Origin: Kineothrix sp. MB12-C1
Lineage (GTDB): Bacteria; Bacillota; Clostridia; Lachnospirales; Lachnospiraceae
Assembly: GCF_030863805.1 (NCBI RefSeq)
Contig: NZ_CP132957.1
Coordinates: 2,046,001-2,110,000, forward strand
Length of the DNA stretch: 64,000 bases
Direction of reading: 5' to 3'
In this document: in pieces, positions 16,861 to 25,618 of the stretch
Numbering within the stretch: position 1 is the stretch's first letter
Layout of the letters: each line of letters starts with the position of its first letter
Notes under the pieces: model-generated
The model's input: the letters and a program-made list of their open reading frames with translations, nothing else
What the model was told of the DNA's origin: nothing
Databases searched by the model: none
Program-made: the position numbers and the translations under genes

Positions 16861-17808
16861 TTATTCGCCGGAGATTTGGATAATCGTCCCCATTCCTTTG
16901 AATCCGGCATCTCCGGTAATTTGCGGTATGCTTTTTTCTCCGATGATATCACTTTTCTCAGCGAAATGAACGTGCCCGGCAAGGACTGCTTCTACAGGGC
17001 TGTCTTTAGCAGTGGTCAAAGCAATGAATTGTGCAGAAACATCATTGGGATAAATTCCGCCATGAATACCGCCCCCAAGAATGACTCCGTTTTGCCATAT
17101 GCCGGAGGCCTTTTTTAAGATAGACGGAGTGTAAAGGGGAACATGAAGCATAAGAATTACAGGTTTTTCCTGGGCAAGTATTGTCTTATATTCCTCCAAA
17201 GCATCAGGTTTAATCTGGTTACTGCTGTTATCCACAGATACAATGATGAATTCCTCATATTCTATGGAATGGATGGAAGTGTTATTGTCCATATAGGGAG
17301 CGAGGAGGGGAAGATATTTAGTGCTGCTTTCCTCTGTCATATATTCCCAGGGGAAAGTCCAGTCGTGATTTCCCAGTGTATAGATGTATGGTATGTTTAT
17401 CTTCTCGAGAGAAGCTTGCAAATAGCTTAGGTTAGAGGCAGAGGGAGAGTCGATAATATCCCCTCCAAGAAGAAGTCCATCGAAGCCTTTCGTATTGGCA
17501 TAATGAACCCATCCCGGGAACTGGTCGGAAGAAGAAACCCCATCTTGAGAAAAGGTATTAAGACGGCTGGATGCATATTCGAATATTTGCTGACCATCTT
17601 TTTCCTTAGGAAGTACAATATGGGTATCCGTTATATATAGAAATTGGTAAGTTTCTTGTACGCCGGGAATCCGAATTTGATAAGTAGTCAGGTTATCTGA
17701 GGAAGGCATAAATGTAGGGCGACGTAGGAAAAGAAAAACTAAGGTGAAGAGAAGTATAAAAATGATAACAAAAATAAAGGCGAGGCGGTATTTGTTGGAA
17801 AACGTCAT
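16861..17808 (-). CDS. Membrane-anchored calcineurin-like metallophosphoesterase
   Basis: 315 residues. One N-terminal membrane segment (about 9-29), then a metallophosphoesterase domain with the full motif series: ITDTHI, GGDIID, GNHDW, HVPLY and GHVH, the di-metal ligands of the family. The catalytic domain should face outside. Substrate is unknown; relatives hydrolyse phosphodiesters or pyrophosphates. The gene is monocistronic, convergent with the sugar operon and separated from it by that operon's terminator. Confidence 0.85.
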   Translation of the reverse strand: MTFSNKYRLAFIFVIIFILLFTLVFLFLRRPTFMPSSDNLTTYQIRIPGVQETYQFLYITDTHIVLPKEKDGQQIFEYASSRLNTFSQDGVSSSDQFPGWVHYANTKGFDGLLLGGDIIDSPSASNLSYLQASLEKINIPYIYTLGNHDWTFPWEYMTEESSTKYLPLLAPYMDNNTSIHSIEYEEFIIVSVDNSSNQIKPDALEEYKTILAQEKPVILMLHVPLYTPSILKKASGIWQNGVILGGGIHGGIYPNDVSAQFIALTTAKDSPVEAVLAGHVHFAEKSDIIGEKSIPQITGDAGFKGMGTIIQISGE

Positions 17809-18129
17809 AAAGTAAGATCCTTTCCTGAAGGTTTTACCATTTATAGCATTAAAAGTTAATATAATAATATACCAATCTAAAGAAGAAATATTGAAGATTT
17901 CATTAATTTTTGAAGAAATAAAAAGTGAGTTACGATAGAAAAGAAAATAAGATATGAAAATAATGGAAGTATTGTATAATACTTACAAATAAATATAATA
18001 TAAATAATATATTTTATAGATTATTAACAAATTATTTACAAATTATCATTCCCACTTCATATGTTGCTGGTATGATGGAATCATAGACAGCGGATTGGTT
18101 TCCTACGGGGAGACTTAGGTGAATTTCAG
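17809..18129. other. AT-rich divergent intergenic region
   Basis: This stretch separates the divergent metallophosphoesterase and DUF3810 genes. It is very AT-rich, with several TATAAT-like strings and a GTATTGTATAATAC near-palindrome, but no promoter that I can place with confidence and no supported gene. Confidence 0.4.
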
Positions 18130-18159
18130 TAACAGTTCAGTCGAAGGCTGAACTATAAC
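18130..18159 (+). repeat. TAACTG-family solo hairpin, variant
   Basis: Thirty bases starting TAACAGTTCAG and ending CTGAACTATAAC, with AGTTCAG / CTGAACT arms. Flanking nine-base strings GAATTTCAG (18121-18129) and GAACTTCAT (18160-18168) agree at seven positions, read as a target duplication. It ends 21 bases before the DUF3810 start and close to its GGAGG. Confidence 0.6.
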
Positions 18160-18180
18160 GAACTTCATAGGAGGTGCGGG

Positions 18181-19404
18181 ATGAGGCGGAGAGGGTTCTT
18201 GGTATTATTGGGGATTTTCGCATTTATGGCAGCGATTAATGCTGTGGCATGGGAAAGCCCTGCATTTTGTGATTTTTATGTACGTAATATTTATCCGTTT
18301 TGGGTTAATACATATGGACGTTTTATGGGGATATTCCCTTTTTCTGTGGGAGAGATAATGATTGCAGTAAGTCTGGTAGTAACGGTAATAGCCGTGATAC
18401 TAGGATTTGTTGCGGTCATTTTTTTATTAGGATTCAGGAATTCTTCTCCATATAAGAAAGTAATAACGGTTTGCAGAAAGTATCTTACCGCTTATATATG
18501 GATATTTGCCGGAGTATTTGCAATGATGACCTTGACTTGTTTTATTCCGTATCATAGTTCCTCTTTGATGGAGAGATATGGAATGTTCGATAAAATGGCA
18601 GCCGATGACCCGATGCTTCAGGATCTTCTACAGAAGGAGTATACATTAGAGGAATTGGCGGGACTTCGGGATTATGTTGTAATCAGAACGAATGAATTGG
18701 CTAAGAAGGTGGAGCGGGATGAGGAAGGGAATATTATTCATCCTGAGAATATGGAAGAACTTACGATAGAGGCGATGAAGAATCTAAGCGTAAACTGTGA
18801 GCAGCTTGCGGGATATTATCCGATGCCGAAGACCTTATATTTCTCTAACTTTTTCAGCCAGCAGAAGATGAAGGGGTATTTCTTCCCGTTTTCTATGGAA
18901 GCTAATTATAATGGCATTATGCACGAAATTAATCGTCCTGCGACCATTTGCCATGAATATGCACATTTAAAGGGATTCTTATATGAAGAGGAAGCGAATC
19001 TCATTGGATTTCTGGCTTGCGTGAATTCTCCCGATGTAACTTTTCAATACAGCGGATATCTTAGCATATTAAATTACATTAATAATGAATTCTATGAAGC
19101 CATCGGAAGAGATCAGGAAGTATATAATTCCCATGTAAAAATATCCCCTCAAGTCAAGGAGGAAAATATATTCTTAGAAAAGGAGACATGGCGGAAGGTG
19201 GAAGAAAAGGCCGTAATTCAGACGAAGGTCGTAGATAAAGTCTCCGACAAAATATCGGAGACTACGCTTGTACTTAATGGTATAGAAGACGGTATCTTGA
19301 GCTACACGAGAGTAGTGGGGCTGCTGCTTCATTATTATGATGGATCTGATGAAGTACAGCAGACGCTGGCAGGTCCTGAATACCTCGTGCAATTACAAGA
19401 ATAA
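18181..19404 (+). CDS. DUF3810 family membrane protein, metallopeptidase-like
   Basis: 407 residues. Three hydrophobic segments at the N-terminus (about 5-25, 55-85, 100-122), then a soluble domain with HEYAH (an HExxH zinc motif, near residue 259) followed about 12 residues later by EEEAN, which could supply the third zinc ligand. This arrangement is that of DUF3810. Proteolytic activity is inferred from the motif only. A GGAGG lies seven bases before the ATG. Its 3' end overlaps the convergent exonuclease gene by 12 bases. Confidence 0.75.
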   Translation: MRRRGFLVLLGIFAFMAAINAVAWESPAFCDFYVRNIYPFWVNTYGRFMGIFPFSVGEIMIAVSLVVTVIAVILGFVAVIFLLGFRNSSPYKKVITVCRKYLTAYIWIFAGVFAMMTLTCFIPYHSSSLMERYGMFDKMAADDPMLQDLLQKEYTLEELAGLRDYVVIRTNELAKKVERDEEGNIIHPENMEELTIEAMKNLSVNCEQLAGYYPMPKTLYFSNFFSQQKMKGYFFPFSMEANYNGIMHEINRPATICHEYAHLKGFLYEEEANLIGFLACVNSPDVTFQYSGYLSILNYINNEFYEAIGRDQEVYNSHVKISPQVKEENIFLEKETWRKVEEKAVIQTKVVDKVSDKISETTLVLNGIEDGILSYTRVVGLLLHYYDGSDEVQQTLAGPEYLVQLQE

Positions 19405-20142
19405 CCCTACAGGGCAATGGTCAGAGCCCAGTATATCGGAATAAATGACTGCATCCTTCAGACGGTCCTTAAGAGATTCGGATACGAGAAAGTAGTCAAT
19501 CCGCCAACCGGCATTTTTAGCTCTGGCACTGAATCGATAGGACCACCAGGAATAAGCACCTTCTTTATCCGGGTAGAAATAACGGAAGGTATCGATAAAG
19601 CCTGAATTAGTTAGTATAGTGAACTTTTCTCTCTCTTCATCTGAAAAGCCTGCATTTTTGCGGTTGGTTTTAGGGTTCTTTAGATCTATTTCCTTATGAG
19701 CCACATTTAAATCACCGCAGATAATGACGGGCTTTTTCTCTTCTAACCTTTTTAAATAGGTGAGAAAATCCTCTTCCCATTGCATGCGATAAGATAATCT
19801 GGCAAGAGCATCCTGTGAATTGGGCGTATACACGGTAATCATATAGAAATCAGGATATTCCAGCGTAATTACGCGGCCTTCGTGATCATGTTCTTCGATT
19901 CCCATGCCATAAGCGACAGAGAGAGGCTCTTCTTTTGTGAATATGGCAGTTCCTGAATAGCCTTTTTTCTCAGCATAATTCCAATATTGATAGTAACCGG
20001 GAAGATCGAGTTCAATCTGGCCCTCCTGCAATTTAGATTCCTGGATACAGAAAATATCGGCATCTTCTGCCTTTAGAAAATCGAGAAATCCCTTTCCTAC
20101 GCAAGCGCGAAGTCCATTTACATTCCATGATATTAATTTCAT
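19393..20142 (-). CDS. exoA: Exodeoxyribonuclease III / AP endonuclease
   Basis: 249 residues, full length for ExoA/XthA. It opens with [13 protein letters not shown] and carries the expected motifs: CIQESKLQ (metal Glu), [14 protein letters not shown] (Asp/Asn), WSYR and the terminal SDHCPVGL (catalytic Asp-His). It cleaves DNA 5' of abasic sites in base-excision repair and has 3'-exonuclease activity. The gene is convergent with, and overlaps by 12 bases, the DUF3810 gene. Confidence 0.95.
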   Translation of the reverse strand: MKLISWNVNGLRACVGKGFLDFLKAEDADIFCIQESKLQEGQIELDLPGYYQYWNYAEKKGYSGTAIFTKEEPLSVAYGMGIEEHDHEGRVITLEYPDFYMITVYTPNSQDALARLSYRMQWEEDFLTYLKRLEEKKPVIICGDLNVAHKEIDLKNPKTNRKNAGFSDEEREKFTILTNSGFIDTFRYFYPDKEGAYSWWSYRFSARAKNAGWRIDYFLVSESLKDRLKDAVIYSDILGSDHCPVGLFL

Positions 20143-20450
20143 ATGTTCTCATCCTTTCGTAATGCTATCATTTCACAACCAATCGTCATATATACCGCTT
20201 GATTGATAAATTTAAGTTCTTTTATAGTTTAAATAAAAAAAATGAATTTGTAAATTGATTTTGAGAAAATCCCCATTTTACGGTGTTTATAACGATTATT
20301 CAAAATAAAATCAAAGGTGTTAATAAAAAATCAAGAATTTGTTCACACATTGGACACATTTATGACATATTATGTTAAAAGTTGATGCAGACGCAACATC
20401 TGAAAGGTCTGGGTCAACAAATATTTCATATTTCTAGGAGGAGAAAAATT
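20143..20450. other. AT-rich divergent intergenic region
   Basis: It lies between the divergent exoA and lipoprotein genes. The half next to the lipoprotein is extremely AT-rich and must hold its promoter; candidate -10 strings (TATTAT near 20370) are visible without a well-spaced -35 box. GGAGGAG (20437-20443) is the lipoprotein ribosome site. No other gene is supported. Confidence 0.4.
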
Positions 20451-20777
20451 ATGAAAAAGAAATTGGTATTATTATTAACAGCAGTTGCAACATGTGCAAC
20501 ATTGATGGTGGCTTGCGGAAACAGCGAAGCACCTGTAACAGAAGAAACAGCAGTAGTTGAAGAAGCAGCTGAAGAAGTTACAGAAGAAGTAGTGGAAGAA
20601 GCTACAGAAGAAGTAGTAGAAGAAGCTACAGAAGAAGTAGTAGAAGAAGCTACAGAAGAAGTTGCTGAAGAAGCTACAGAAGAAGCAACTGAAGAAGTTA
20701 CAGAAGAAGAAGCTGACGCAGATGCTGTAGATGCAGATGCAGAAGTTACAGAAGAAGAAGTTACAGATGCTGAATAA
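20451..20777 (+). CDS. Acidic repetitive lipoprotein
   Basis: 108 residues. Signal peptide with lipobox MVAC (Cys 22), then nothing but a low-complexity tail: five copies of an eight-residue unit of the type EVVEEATE (about residues 46-85), then Asp/Ala/Glu-rich sequence. There is no folded domain. The tail resembles the linker of the two sugar-binding lipoproteins in this window, as though the gene encoded the linker alone. It could be a cell-surface spacer or a decayed binding protein. Expression signals look real: GGAGGAG before ATG and a terminator after the stop. Function unknown. Confidence 0.6.
   Translation: MKKKLVLLLTAVATCATLMVACGNSEAPVTEETAVVEEAAEEVTEEVVEEATEEVVEEATEEVVEEATEEVAEEATEEATEEVTEEEADADAVDADAEVTEEEVTDAE
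20586..20705 (+). repeat. Five tandem 24-base coding repeats
   Basis: Units begin at 20586, 20610, 20634, 20658 and 20682. The first three are nearly identical, with core GAAGTAGTAGAAGAAGC followed by TACAGAA; the last two are diverged. They encode the EVVEEATE repeats of the lipoprotein and should be prone to copy-number change. Confidence 0.9.
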
Positions 20778-20840
20778 TCAGTAATCGGATTGTTACTTAA
20801 TTTTTACTGTTATCACTGTACAAAAGAAGATAATTAAAAG

Positions 20841-20884
20841 GGAAGCTGTTTACCGTCCATATAGGATGATAAGCAGCTTCTTTG
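20841..20884 (+). terminator. Rho-independent terminator
   Basis: GAAGCTG and CAGCTTC pair with an inner extension, followed by TTT. It lies 64 bases after the repetitive lipoprotein gene. Confidence 0.6.
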
Positions 20885-20912
20885 CAATATTGAATAAAGC
20901 ACTCCGTGCCTT

Positions 20913-22001
20913 TTAATTAGTTGAGGTATCGACCTTGATAAGGTCCTCATAGGGAAGTATTAATTCATTAATTATTTCATAGGAAAAATCCCGCATATCA
21001 GAAAAGGTCTGTTTGTAATTCTCCAAAGTAAGAGGATTGTTGTCATCAATGATTTGCTGTGCCATATATCGGTTGATTTCCGGTGAAAAATGCAGGGTAT
21101 CCATATAATTATTAAGATCTGTTATAATCTCCTTCTCATCTTGAAAATAAAACATTTCTACATTCTCATAGGTAAGTAGTCTGCCTGCAGCCACTTCCAT
21201 ATTATAAAGATAAGCTTCCAAATCGCCTGTACGGTAGGTATTATCCCACCATAGGATAGAATAGGCGGGGAAGAAGAATTTGAATTCGGTCTCCGGATGC
21301 GCCTTGATTTGTTCTTCTACTAAAGAGATATTGGCATGTAATACATCCTCATAATAGTCCTTCTCCTTCATAGGTGCGATATCGGGAGTGCGAAAATAGA
21401 CATTCAAAGCCATATCCTGATTGAATTCCTTCCACTGTGCCCAATTATAAGAATCATTTTCGTCATAGTCACCAATAAGGGAATTGGCAATCATATAAGG
21501 TATTTTTTCGAAGAGTACGCCTTTGTTATAGAGGTATTCCACATCATCGAAATAATTTTTGTTATATAAATACATGGGACAGCCGGTCAACTCATAGGTA
21601 GGTACCGGATCGGCAGCGAGGGAAGAGGTGTCCATGCTGTAGAATACATACTCCAAGTTATGCGACTCATAGGCAACATCGAGAAGATAGCATAGATCAG
21701 CAGTAGCGCCGTAAGAACGAACAGCTTTTATCGTACTGGTTCCGAAGCCATCGTTAAACCAGCCGTTATTATAATTTTCTGAAACGGAGGAACCGACGAT
21801 TAAGCTATCGTAATCGAAGGTGCGCAGCGTACCGATGCACTGGTACTCTTTATCTGTCAGCACTGCCTTTAGCGAGAACCATGGCTTGTGATAATGAAAA
21901 AATGGATCGAAAGCGATGACAAATATTGCAATAATTGCCATTAGGACAGCAATTCTCTTTAAAAAAGATAAAATAAATTTTTTTTCCACGTTAATAACCA
22001 T
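20913..22001 (-). CDS. SGNH-like partner of an MBOAT O-acyltransferase
   Basis: 362 residues. One N-terminal membrane segment (about 12-32) and an extracytoplasmic domain with SLIVGSSVSENYNNGW (near 65-80), which resembles the GDS/GSS nucleophile block of the AlgX/DltD-like SGNH group, and a late DTLHFSPEINRYMAQQ containing the D-x-x-H pair. It starts seven bases after the MBOAT gene stop, so the two form an operon. By analogy with such pairs it probably transfers an acyl group, passed by the MBOAT protein, to a surface polysaccharide or lipid. The acceptor is unknown. Confidence 0.7.
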   Translation of the reverse strand: MVINVEKKFILSFLKRIAVLMAIIAIFVIAFDPFFHYHKPWFSLKAVLTDKEYQCIGTLRTFDYDSLIVGSSVSENYNNGWFNDGFGTSTIKAVRSYGATADLCYLLDVAYESHNLEYVFYSMDTSSLAADPVPTYELTGCPMYLYNKNYFDDVEYLYNKGVLFEKIPYMIANSLIGDYDENDSYNWAQWKEFNQDMALNVYFRTPDIAPMKEKDYYEDVLHANISLVEEQIKAHPETEFKFFFPAYSILWWDNTYRTGDLEAYLYNMEVAAGRLLTYENVEMFYFQDEKEIITDLNNYMDTLHFSPEINRYMAQQIIDDNNPLTLENYKQTFSDMRDFSYEIINELILPYEDLIKVDTSTN

Positions 22002-22008
22002 ACCTTTA

Positions 22009-23505
22009 TTAGAAATTAAAATAAATAAACGTACTGACCTGTGAGAAGGAAATCAAAGACCATACGAATACAATCACAATGTACCAGCAAAACCTGGAAC
22101 TATAAGAGGTTGCTTCCATAATTTGAAAAGAATTTTTCCTCGTTATCACGAAAGCACTGATTACTAAAACGATAAAGAAGAATATGACATAGGTAATAGG
22201 AAGCATATTCGGATTCAGAAGATTAACAGCCTGTTTCACAATATAAAATTCTGGAATATCCATTTTGGCCGCCAGCTTGTAGATATAGCCGGTATGTTTA
22301 AAAGCAAATAAATTTTTAAACATTTGCAATGCATGAGTCATACTCGCACTTCGGAAAAAAAATAGGGATAGGTTAAAAAAGGAAAAGGTAAAAAACCATC
22401 CCAGCCACCTGGGAATATGAACCTTGGCAGGAACCTTCTCCTGATTTCCTTTAATGCCTATGATTCCCAGGTTATCCCATACGACCAAAAGACCTTGCAT
22501 GGTTCCCCATGCCACATAGGTCCAGTTAGCACCATGCCATAGACCGCTTAATGAGAAAATTACCATTGTATTGATAATTGTTCTTAGTCTTCCTTTCTTA
22601 CTTCCTCCGAGAGGAATGTAAACATAGCTGACGAAGAAACGGGAAAGAGTCATATGCCAGCGCTGCCATAGCTCCTTTACGGAACATGCTTTATATGGAG
22701 AATTGAAGTTCACAGGGAGCGCAATGTTGAACATATATCCGAGTCCCAGTGCCATATCGCTGTACCCGCTGAAATCGAAATAAATCTGGAAGGTATAGGC
22801 GAGAATGACGAGGACAGTTGAGGGGGTATCCAAAAAGTAAGTCTGCTCAAAGCCGAAGTTGGTAACTAATGCGAGCACATCGGCCAGGAGAACTTTCTTC
22901 CCGAGTCCCAGAACAAATAGGGAAATGCCCTTGGCAAAGTTAGAAACGTGAAAGCTTCTTTTGCTCAAATCCTCGAATTGAGGAATCATCTCATGATAAA
23001 GAACGATAGGTCCGGCTACTAACTGAGGGAAAAAGGTAACGAAGGTCGTATAGTTAATAAAGGAATAATGCCCTGCCTTTCCGGTGCATCTATCGACAAT
23101 AAAGGATATCTGCTGAAAGGTAAAAAAGCTGATTCCCAAAGGTAGTAAAATATGCTTCAGATTAAAGTCTGCCTGAAAAATATGATTAATATTATCAATG
23201 AAAAAATCATAATATTTAAAGTAAAAAAGAATAGTAAGGTTAATACTAACACCTGCAATAAGTCCTATTTTGTTGGTGAACTTGGTCCGTGAGAAGGTCA
23301 TCAGATAACTCAAGGCATAATTAATGAGAATGCTGATAATAATCACAAGGAGATAATAAGTATTGAAATAGCCATAAAACCATAAGGACATACCTGCAAG
23401 GTACACTTTGGCCAACTCGTATTTCTTCAATTTATTCAGACTATACCAGCCAAGAAGGACCAGAGGAAGAAATATAAAAACAAAAATATAAGAATTAAAA
23501 AGCAT
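22009..23505 (-). CDS. MBOAT family O-acyltransferase (AlgI/DltB type)
   Basis: 498 residues with about eleven hydrophobic segments. Family landmarks are present: the LLPLGISFFTFQQISFIVD block, DFSGYSDMALGLGYMFN, the WQRWHMTLSRFF segment and SGLWHGANWTYVAWG with the invariant histidine. MBOAT proteins move an acyl group across the membrane for O-acylation of exopolysaccharide or teichoic acid. It forms a two-gene unit with the downstream SGNH-like gene. Upstream lies an unusual GC-rich tandem repeat. Confidence 0.92.
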   Translation of the reverse strand: MLFNSYIFVFIFLPLVLLGWYSLNKLKKYELAKVYLAGMSLWFYGYFNTYYLLVIIISILINYALSYLMTFSRTKFTNKIGLIAGVSINLTILFYFKYYDFFIDNINHIFQADFNLKHILLPLGISFFTFQQISFIVDRCTGKAGHYSFINYTTFVTFFPQLVAGPIVLYHEMIPQFEDLSKRSFHVSNFAKGISLFVLGLGKKVLLADVLALVTNFGFEQTYFLDTPSTVLVILAYTFQIYFDFSGYSDMALGLGYMFNIALPVNFNSPYKACSVKELWQRWHMTLSRFFVSYVYIPLGGSKKGRLRTIINTMVIFSLSGLWHGANWTYVAWGTMQGLLVVWDNLGIIGIKGNQEKVPAKVHIPRWLGWFFTFSFFNLSLFFFRSASMTHALQMFKNLFAFKHTGYIYKLAAKMDIPEFYIVKQAVNLLNPNMLPITYVIFFFIVLVISAFVITRKNSFQIMEATSYSSRFCWYIVIVFVWSLISFSQVSTFIYFNF

Positions 23506-23537
23506 ATAATGTGATACCTTTCAAAAATATTAGCAAA

Positions 23538-23720
23538 CGGTGTTTTGGCACCTGCCGGGCAGGCCCAAAACCGGTGTCTTGGCATCTGCCGGGCAGGCGT
23601 TTAAAAACGGTGTCTTGGCATCTGCCGGGCAGGCGCTCAAAAACAGTGTTTTTTCGCTCGCTTCGCTCGTTAAATAGATGCGTAAGCACCTTCCTGTGCA
23701 AGCACGTCGGTGCTTGTACA
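23538..23720. repeat. GC-rich tandem repeat with palindromic cores
   Basis: Three copies of a 34-36 base unit start at 23538, 23572 and 23608, each with GGTGT(C/T)TTGGCA, then CTGCCGGGCAG (a palindrome) and an A-rich end; a partial fourth starts at 23644. It is followed by CGCTCGCTTCGCTCG (an inverted repeat) and a further hairpin AAGCAC / GTGCTT. Base composition is far above the neighbourhood. It sits between the MBOAT start and the next gene and is not a CRISPR (no spacers). Confidence 0.8.
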
Positions 23721-23864
23721 TCTACTTAACTCTGCCCTATCGGACATTATAACATACCTTTAGGGTATTGTTCGATAGAAAGTTTTTGATTTGGGAAATG
23801 GGATAAATTTTCTGTAGTGGGAAATAATGATAGTGAATTAAGTAATAACTATTACATTAAGTAG

Positions 23865-23931
23865 TAACTATTCAACAGGTTTGTACATTTACTGTGCTGA
23901 CCGTAAGAAGACGTGGAAAAATGAGTGAAGG
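23865..23931 (+). repeat. TAACTG-family repeat, left module (with a decayed tandem copy)
   Basis: It starts TAACTATTCAAC, has a decayed version of the module hairpin (GGTTTGTAC / GTGCTGACC), then CCGTAAGAAGACGTGG. A second, shorter match (TAATAACTATTAC) lies just upstream at 23843, so two left ends are tandem. The element runs up to the ribosome site of the lipoprotein gene at 23949. Confidence 0.6.
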
Positions 23932-23948
23932 ATGAAATGGAGGGAATT

Positions 23949-24596
23949 ATGAAAATGCGTTCGTTTGCTGCGGCATTGATAATGACGGTGCTGGTTTGGT
24001 TGCTGGCAGCTCCGATGATGAGCGGTTGTGGGGATGGTCCGGTGTCGGATTCTAATACAAATAGTGTGGAGAATGTGAAGCGTGAGAATGTGAAAATACA
24101 GGAGGCAGAAGTACCGCCGGTGCAGGAGGCGGAAAGTTCTGCATTTGCATCGATGAGGGAAATAAGGACGGCTGTAGTTGAGATTCTTGGGGATAATTAT
24201 TGGCCGGATCAGGAGCTTACGAAGGAGGAATTGGAGACAGAGACTGGAATTACGGAAGATATGTATGAGGATTTCTTCGCGGAGAAGCAAAGTATAGAGA
24301 CGGATATCGATCGAATGATTATCATTAAAGCTAAAAAGGATTCCATTGCGGAAGTGGAGACAATGCTGAATGAATATAGGGAGAGTCTGATGGTGAAATA
24401 TAAGGATCGCCCACAGGAGCTTGGCAAGGTGGAGGCTTCCAGAATTGAGACAGTAGATAGCTATGTGAGTTTTGTTCAGTTAGGTGCGGATACGACAGCA
24501 GCGGCAAAAGTTGGAGATGAAGAGGTAATCTCTCTTTGCCAGCAGGAGAATGAGCGTGCAGTAGATATTATTGAGAAAACCCTATTCGATGAATGA
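23949..24596 (+). CDS. Hypothetical lipoprotein
   Basis: 215 residues from ATG 23949, five bases after GGAGGGA; a GTG at 23925 is rejected as it lies in the repeat. Signal peptide with a lipobox-like end MMSGCG (Cys about 27), a short linker, then one soluble domain of about 160 residues, largely helical, with no motif that I recognise (VVEILGDNYWPDQELTKEEL ... KKDSIAEVETMLNEYRESL). The later part reads like DUF4358-type lipoproteins of Clostridia, which I offer only as a suggestion. It stands between two repeat elements. Confidence 0.65.
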   Translation: MKMRSFAAALIMTVLVWLLAAPMMSGCGDGPVSDSNTNSVENVKRENVKIQEAEVPPVQEAESSAFASMREIRTAVVEILGDNYWPDQELTKEELETETGITEDMYEDFFAEKQSIETDIDRMIIIKAKKDSIAEVETMLNEYRESLMVKYKDRPQELGKVEASRIETVDSYVSFVQLGADTTAAAKVGDEEVISLCQQENERAVDIIEKTLFDE

Positions 24597-24644
24597 CACT
24601 TGCCCCCTATACCCTTGATAGGTTCTATTTTATGGGGTATAATA

Positions 24645-24774
24645 AAACTATTCAGTAGCTCTGCGTGTATACTGCGTTAACCGTAAGAATATGTGAAGAG
24701 ATAAGTGAGAATGCCATTACTAAAGGTGATTCCAATGGATTTTCACGTAACAGTGAGTGTTACTGAACTGCTAC
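24645..24774 (+). mobile_element. TAACTG-family composite element (MITE-like), 130 bases
   Basis: All modules are present: left end ACTATTCAG, decayed GC hairpin, ACCGTAAGAATATGTG, an inner hairpin around AAAGGTGATT and AATGGATTTTCACG, and the right hairpin GTAACAGT ... ACTGCTAC. The right arms carry A:T where other copies have T:A. No clear target duplication remains. It ends 36 bases before the HAD gene. Confidence 0.75.
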
Positions 24775-24810
24775 AAAATAGGATGAAAAGGCAAGGTTAT
24801 TGACGAAAAA

Positions 24811-25473
24811 ATGACGAATACAATTATATTTGACATGGATGGCGTATTATTTGATACGGAAAGAATTAGCTGTGGATGTTGGGAGGAAGTAGGGCAGGCA
24901 ATGGGCCTTGGCGATTTGAGCGAGGGTGTGAGAGGTTGCGTCGGTTTGAATAAAAATGATGCGGAAATACTGATGAAGGAACTTTATGGGGAGGAGTTTC
25001 CCTTTGATGAGTTCCGTACTACTGTGCGTGCATTGATGAAGCAAAGGCTTCTTGAAGAAGGGCTTCCTATAAAAGAAGGAGTTATGGAAATACTCGATTA
25101 TCTGGATAAGGAAGGATATATTATCGGACTTGCATCATCCACAATGAAAAAAACTGTAATGAGTCATTTGGAGAAAGCCCAAATTACTCATTATTTTCGA
25201 GTTGTTATTACGGGAGATATGGTAAAGCATAGCAAGCCAATGCCTGATATTTATTTGATGGCATGCGAGGAGTTGGGAGTTACACCGACGAATGCCATTG
25301 CTATTGAAGATTCTCCAAACGGAATACGCTCAGCTTATCGTGCCGGTATGAAGCCGATTATGGTACCGGATCTCATTGAACCTACTCCGGAAATAGAGTC
25401 CATGCTTTATGGGAAGTTCTATTCTCTGTTGGATGTTATGGATTACTTAAAAATGACAAGCAATGGTGCTTAA
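24811..25473 (+). CDS. HAD-superfamily phosphatase (beta-phosphoglucomutase-like)
   Basis: 220 residues with the four HAD motifs: FDMDGVLFDTE (nucleophile and acid Asp), LASST (motif II), KHSKPMPDIYL (motif III Lys) and IEDSPNGI (motif IV). The helical cap after motif I (about 15-85) is of subclass I, as in beta-phosphoglucomutases and small-sugar phosphatases. The substrate cannot be named. The gene stands alone, between two copies of the repeat family; the ribosome site before ATG is weak (AAGGTTATTGACG). Confidence 0.85.
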   Translation: MTNTIIFDMDGVLFDTERISCGCWEEVGQAMGLGDLSEGVRGCVGLNKNDAEILMKELYGEEFPFDEFRTTVRALMKQRLLEEGLPIKEGVMEILDYLDKEGYIIGLASSTMKKTVMSHLEKAQITHYFRVVITGDMVKHSKPMPDIYLMACEELGVTPTNAIAIEDSPNGIRSAYRAGMKPIMVPDLIEPTPEIESMLYGKFYSLLDVMDYLKMTSNGA

Positions 25474-25544
25474 TGGATTTTCTCTTACTTTCCCGTGTAT
25501 TCTCACGGTCAGCGCAGCAAATGTGCAGACCTGATGAATAGTTA
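25472..25544 (-). repeat. TAACTG-family repeat, left module, minus orientation
   Basis: On the minus strand: TAACTATTCATCAG, hairpin GGTCTGCAC / GCGCTGACC, GTGAGAATACACGG, then GAAAATCCATTA. It starts right at the HAD stop codon (25471-25473), so the gene's end abuts the element. The right module is missing. Confidence 0.65.
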
Positions 25545-25618
25545 TAAAATTTATAACCTTAATTATTGGTCACAAGATGAAAAAGACAGGTGTCCGTTAG
25601 AGTAGAATGGAGGAAAAC

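Noticed and set aside
23538-23660. Possible CRISPR array
   Set aside because: Units follow each other directly with no unique spacers of constant length, and there are no cas genes in the window.
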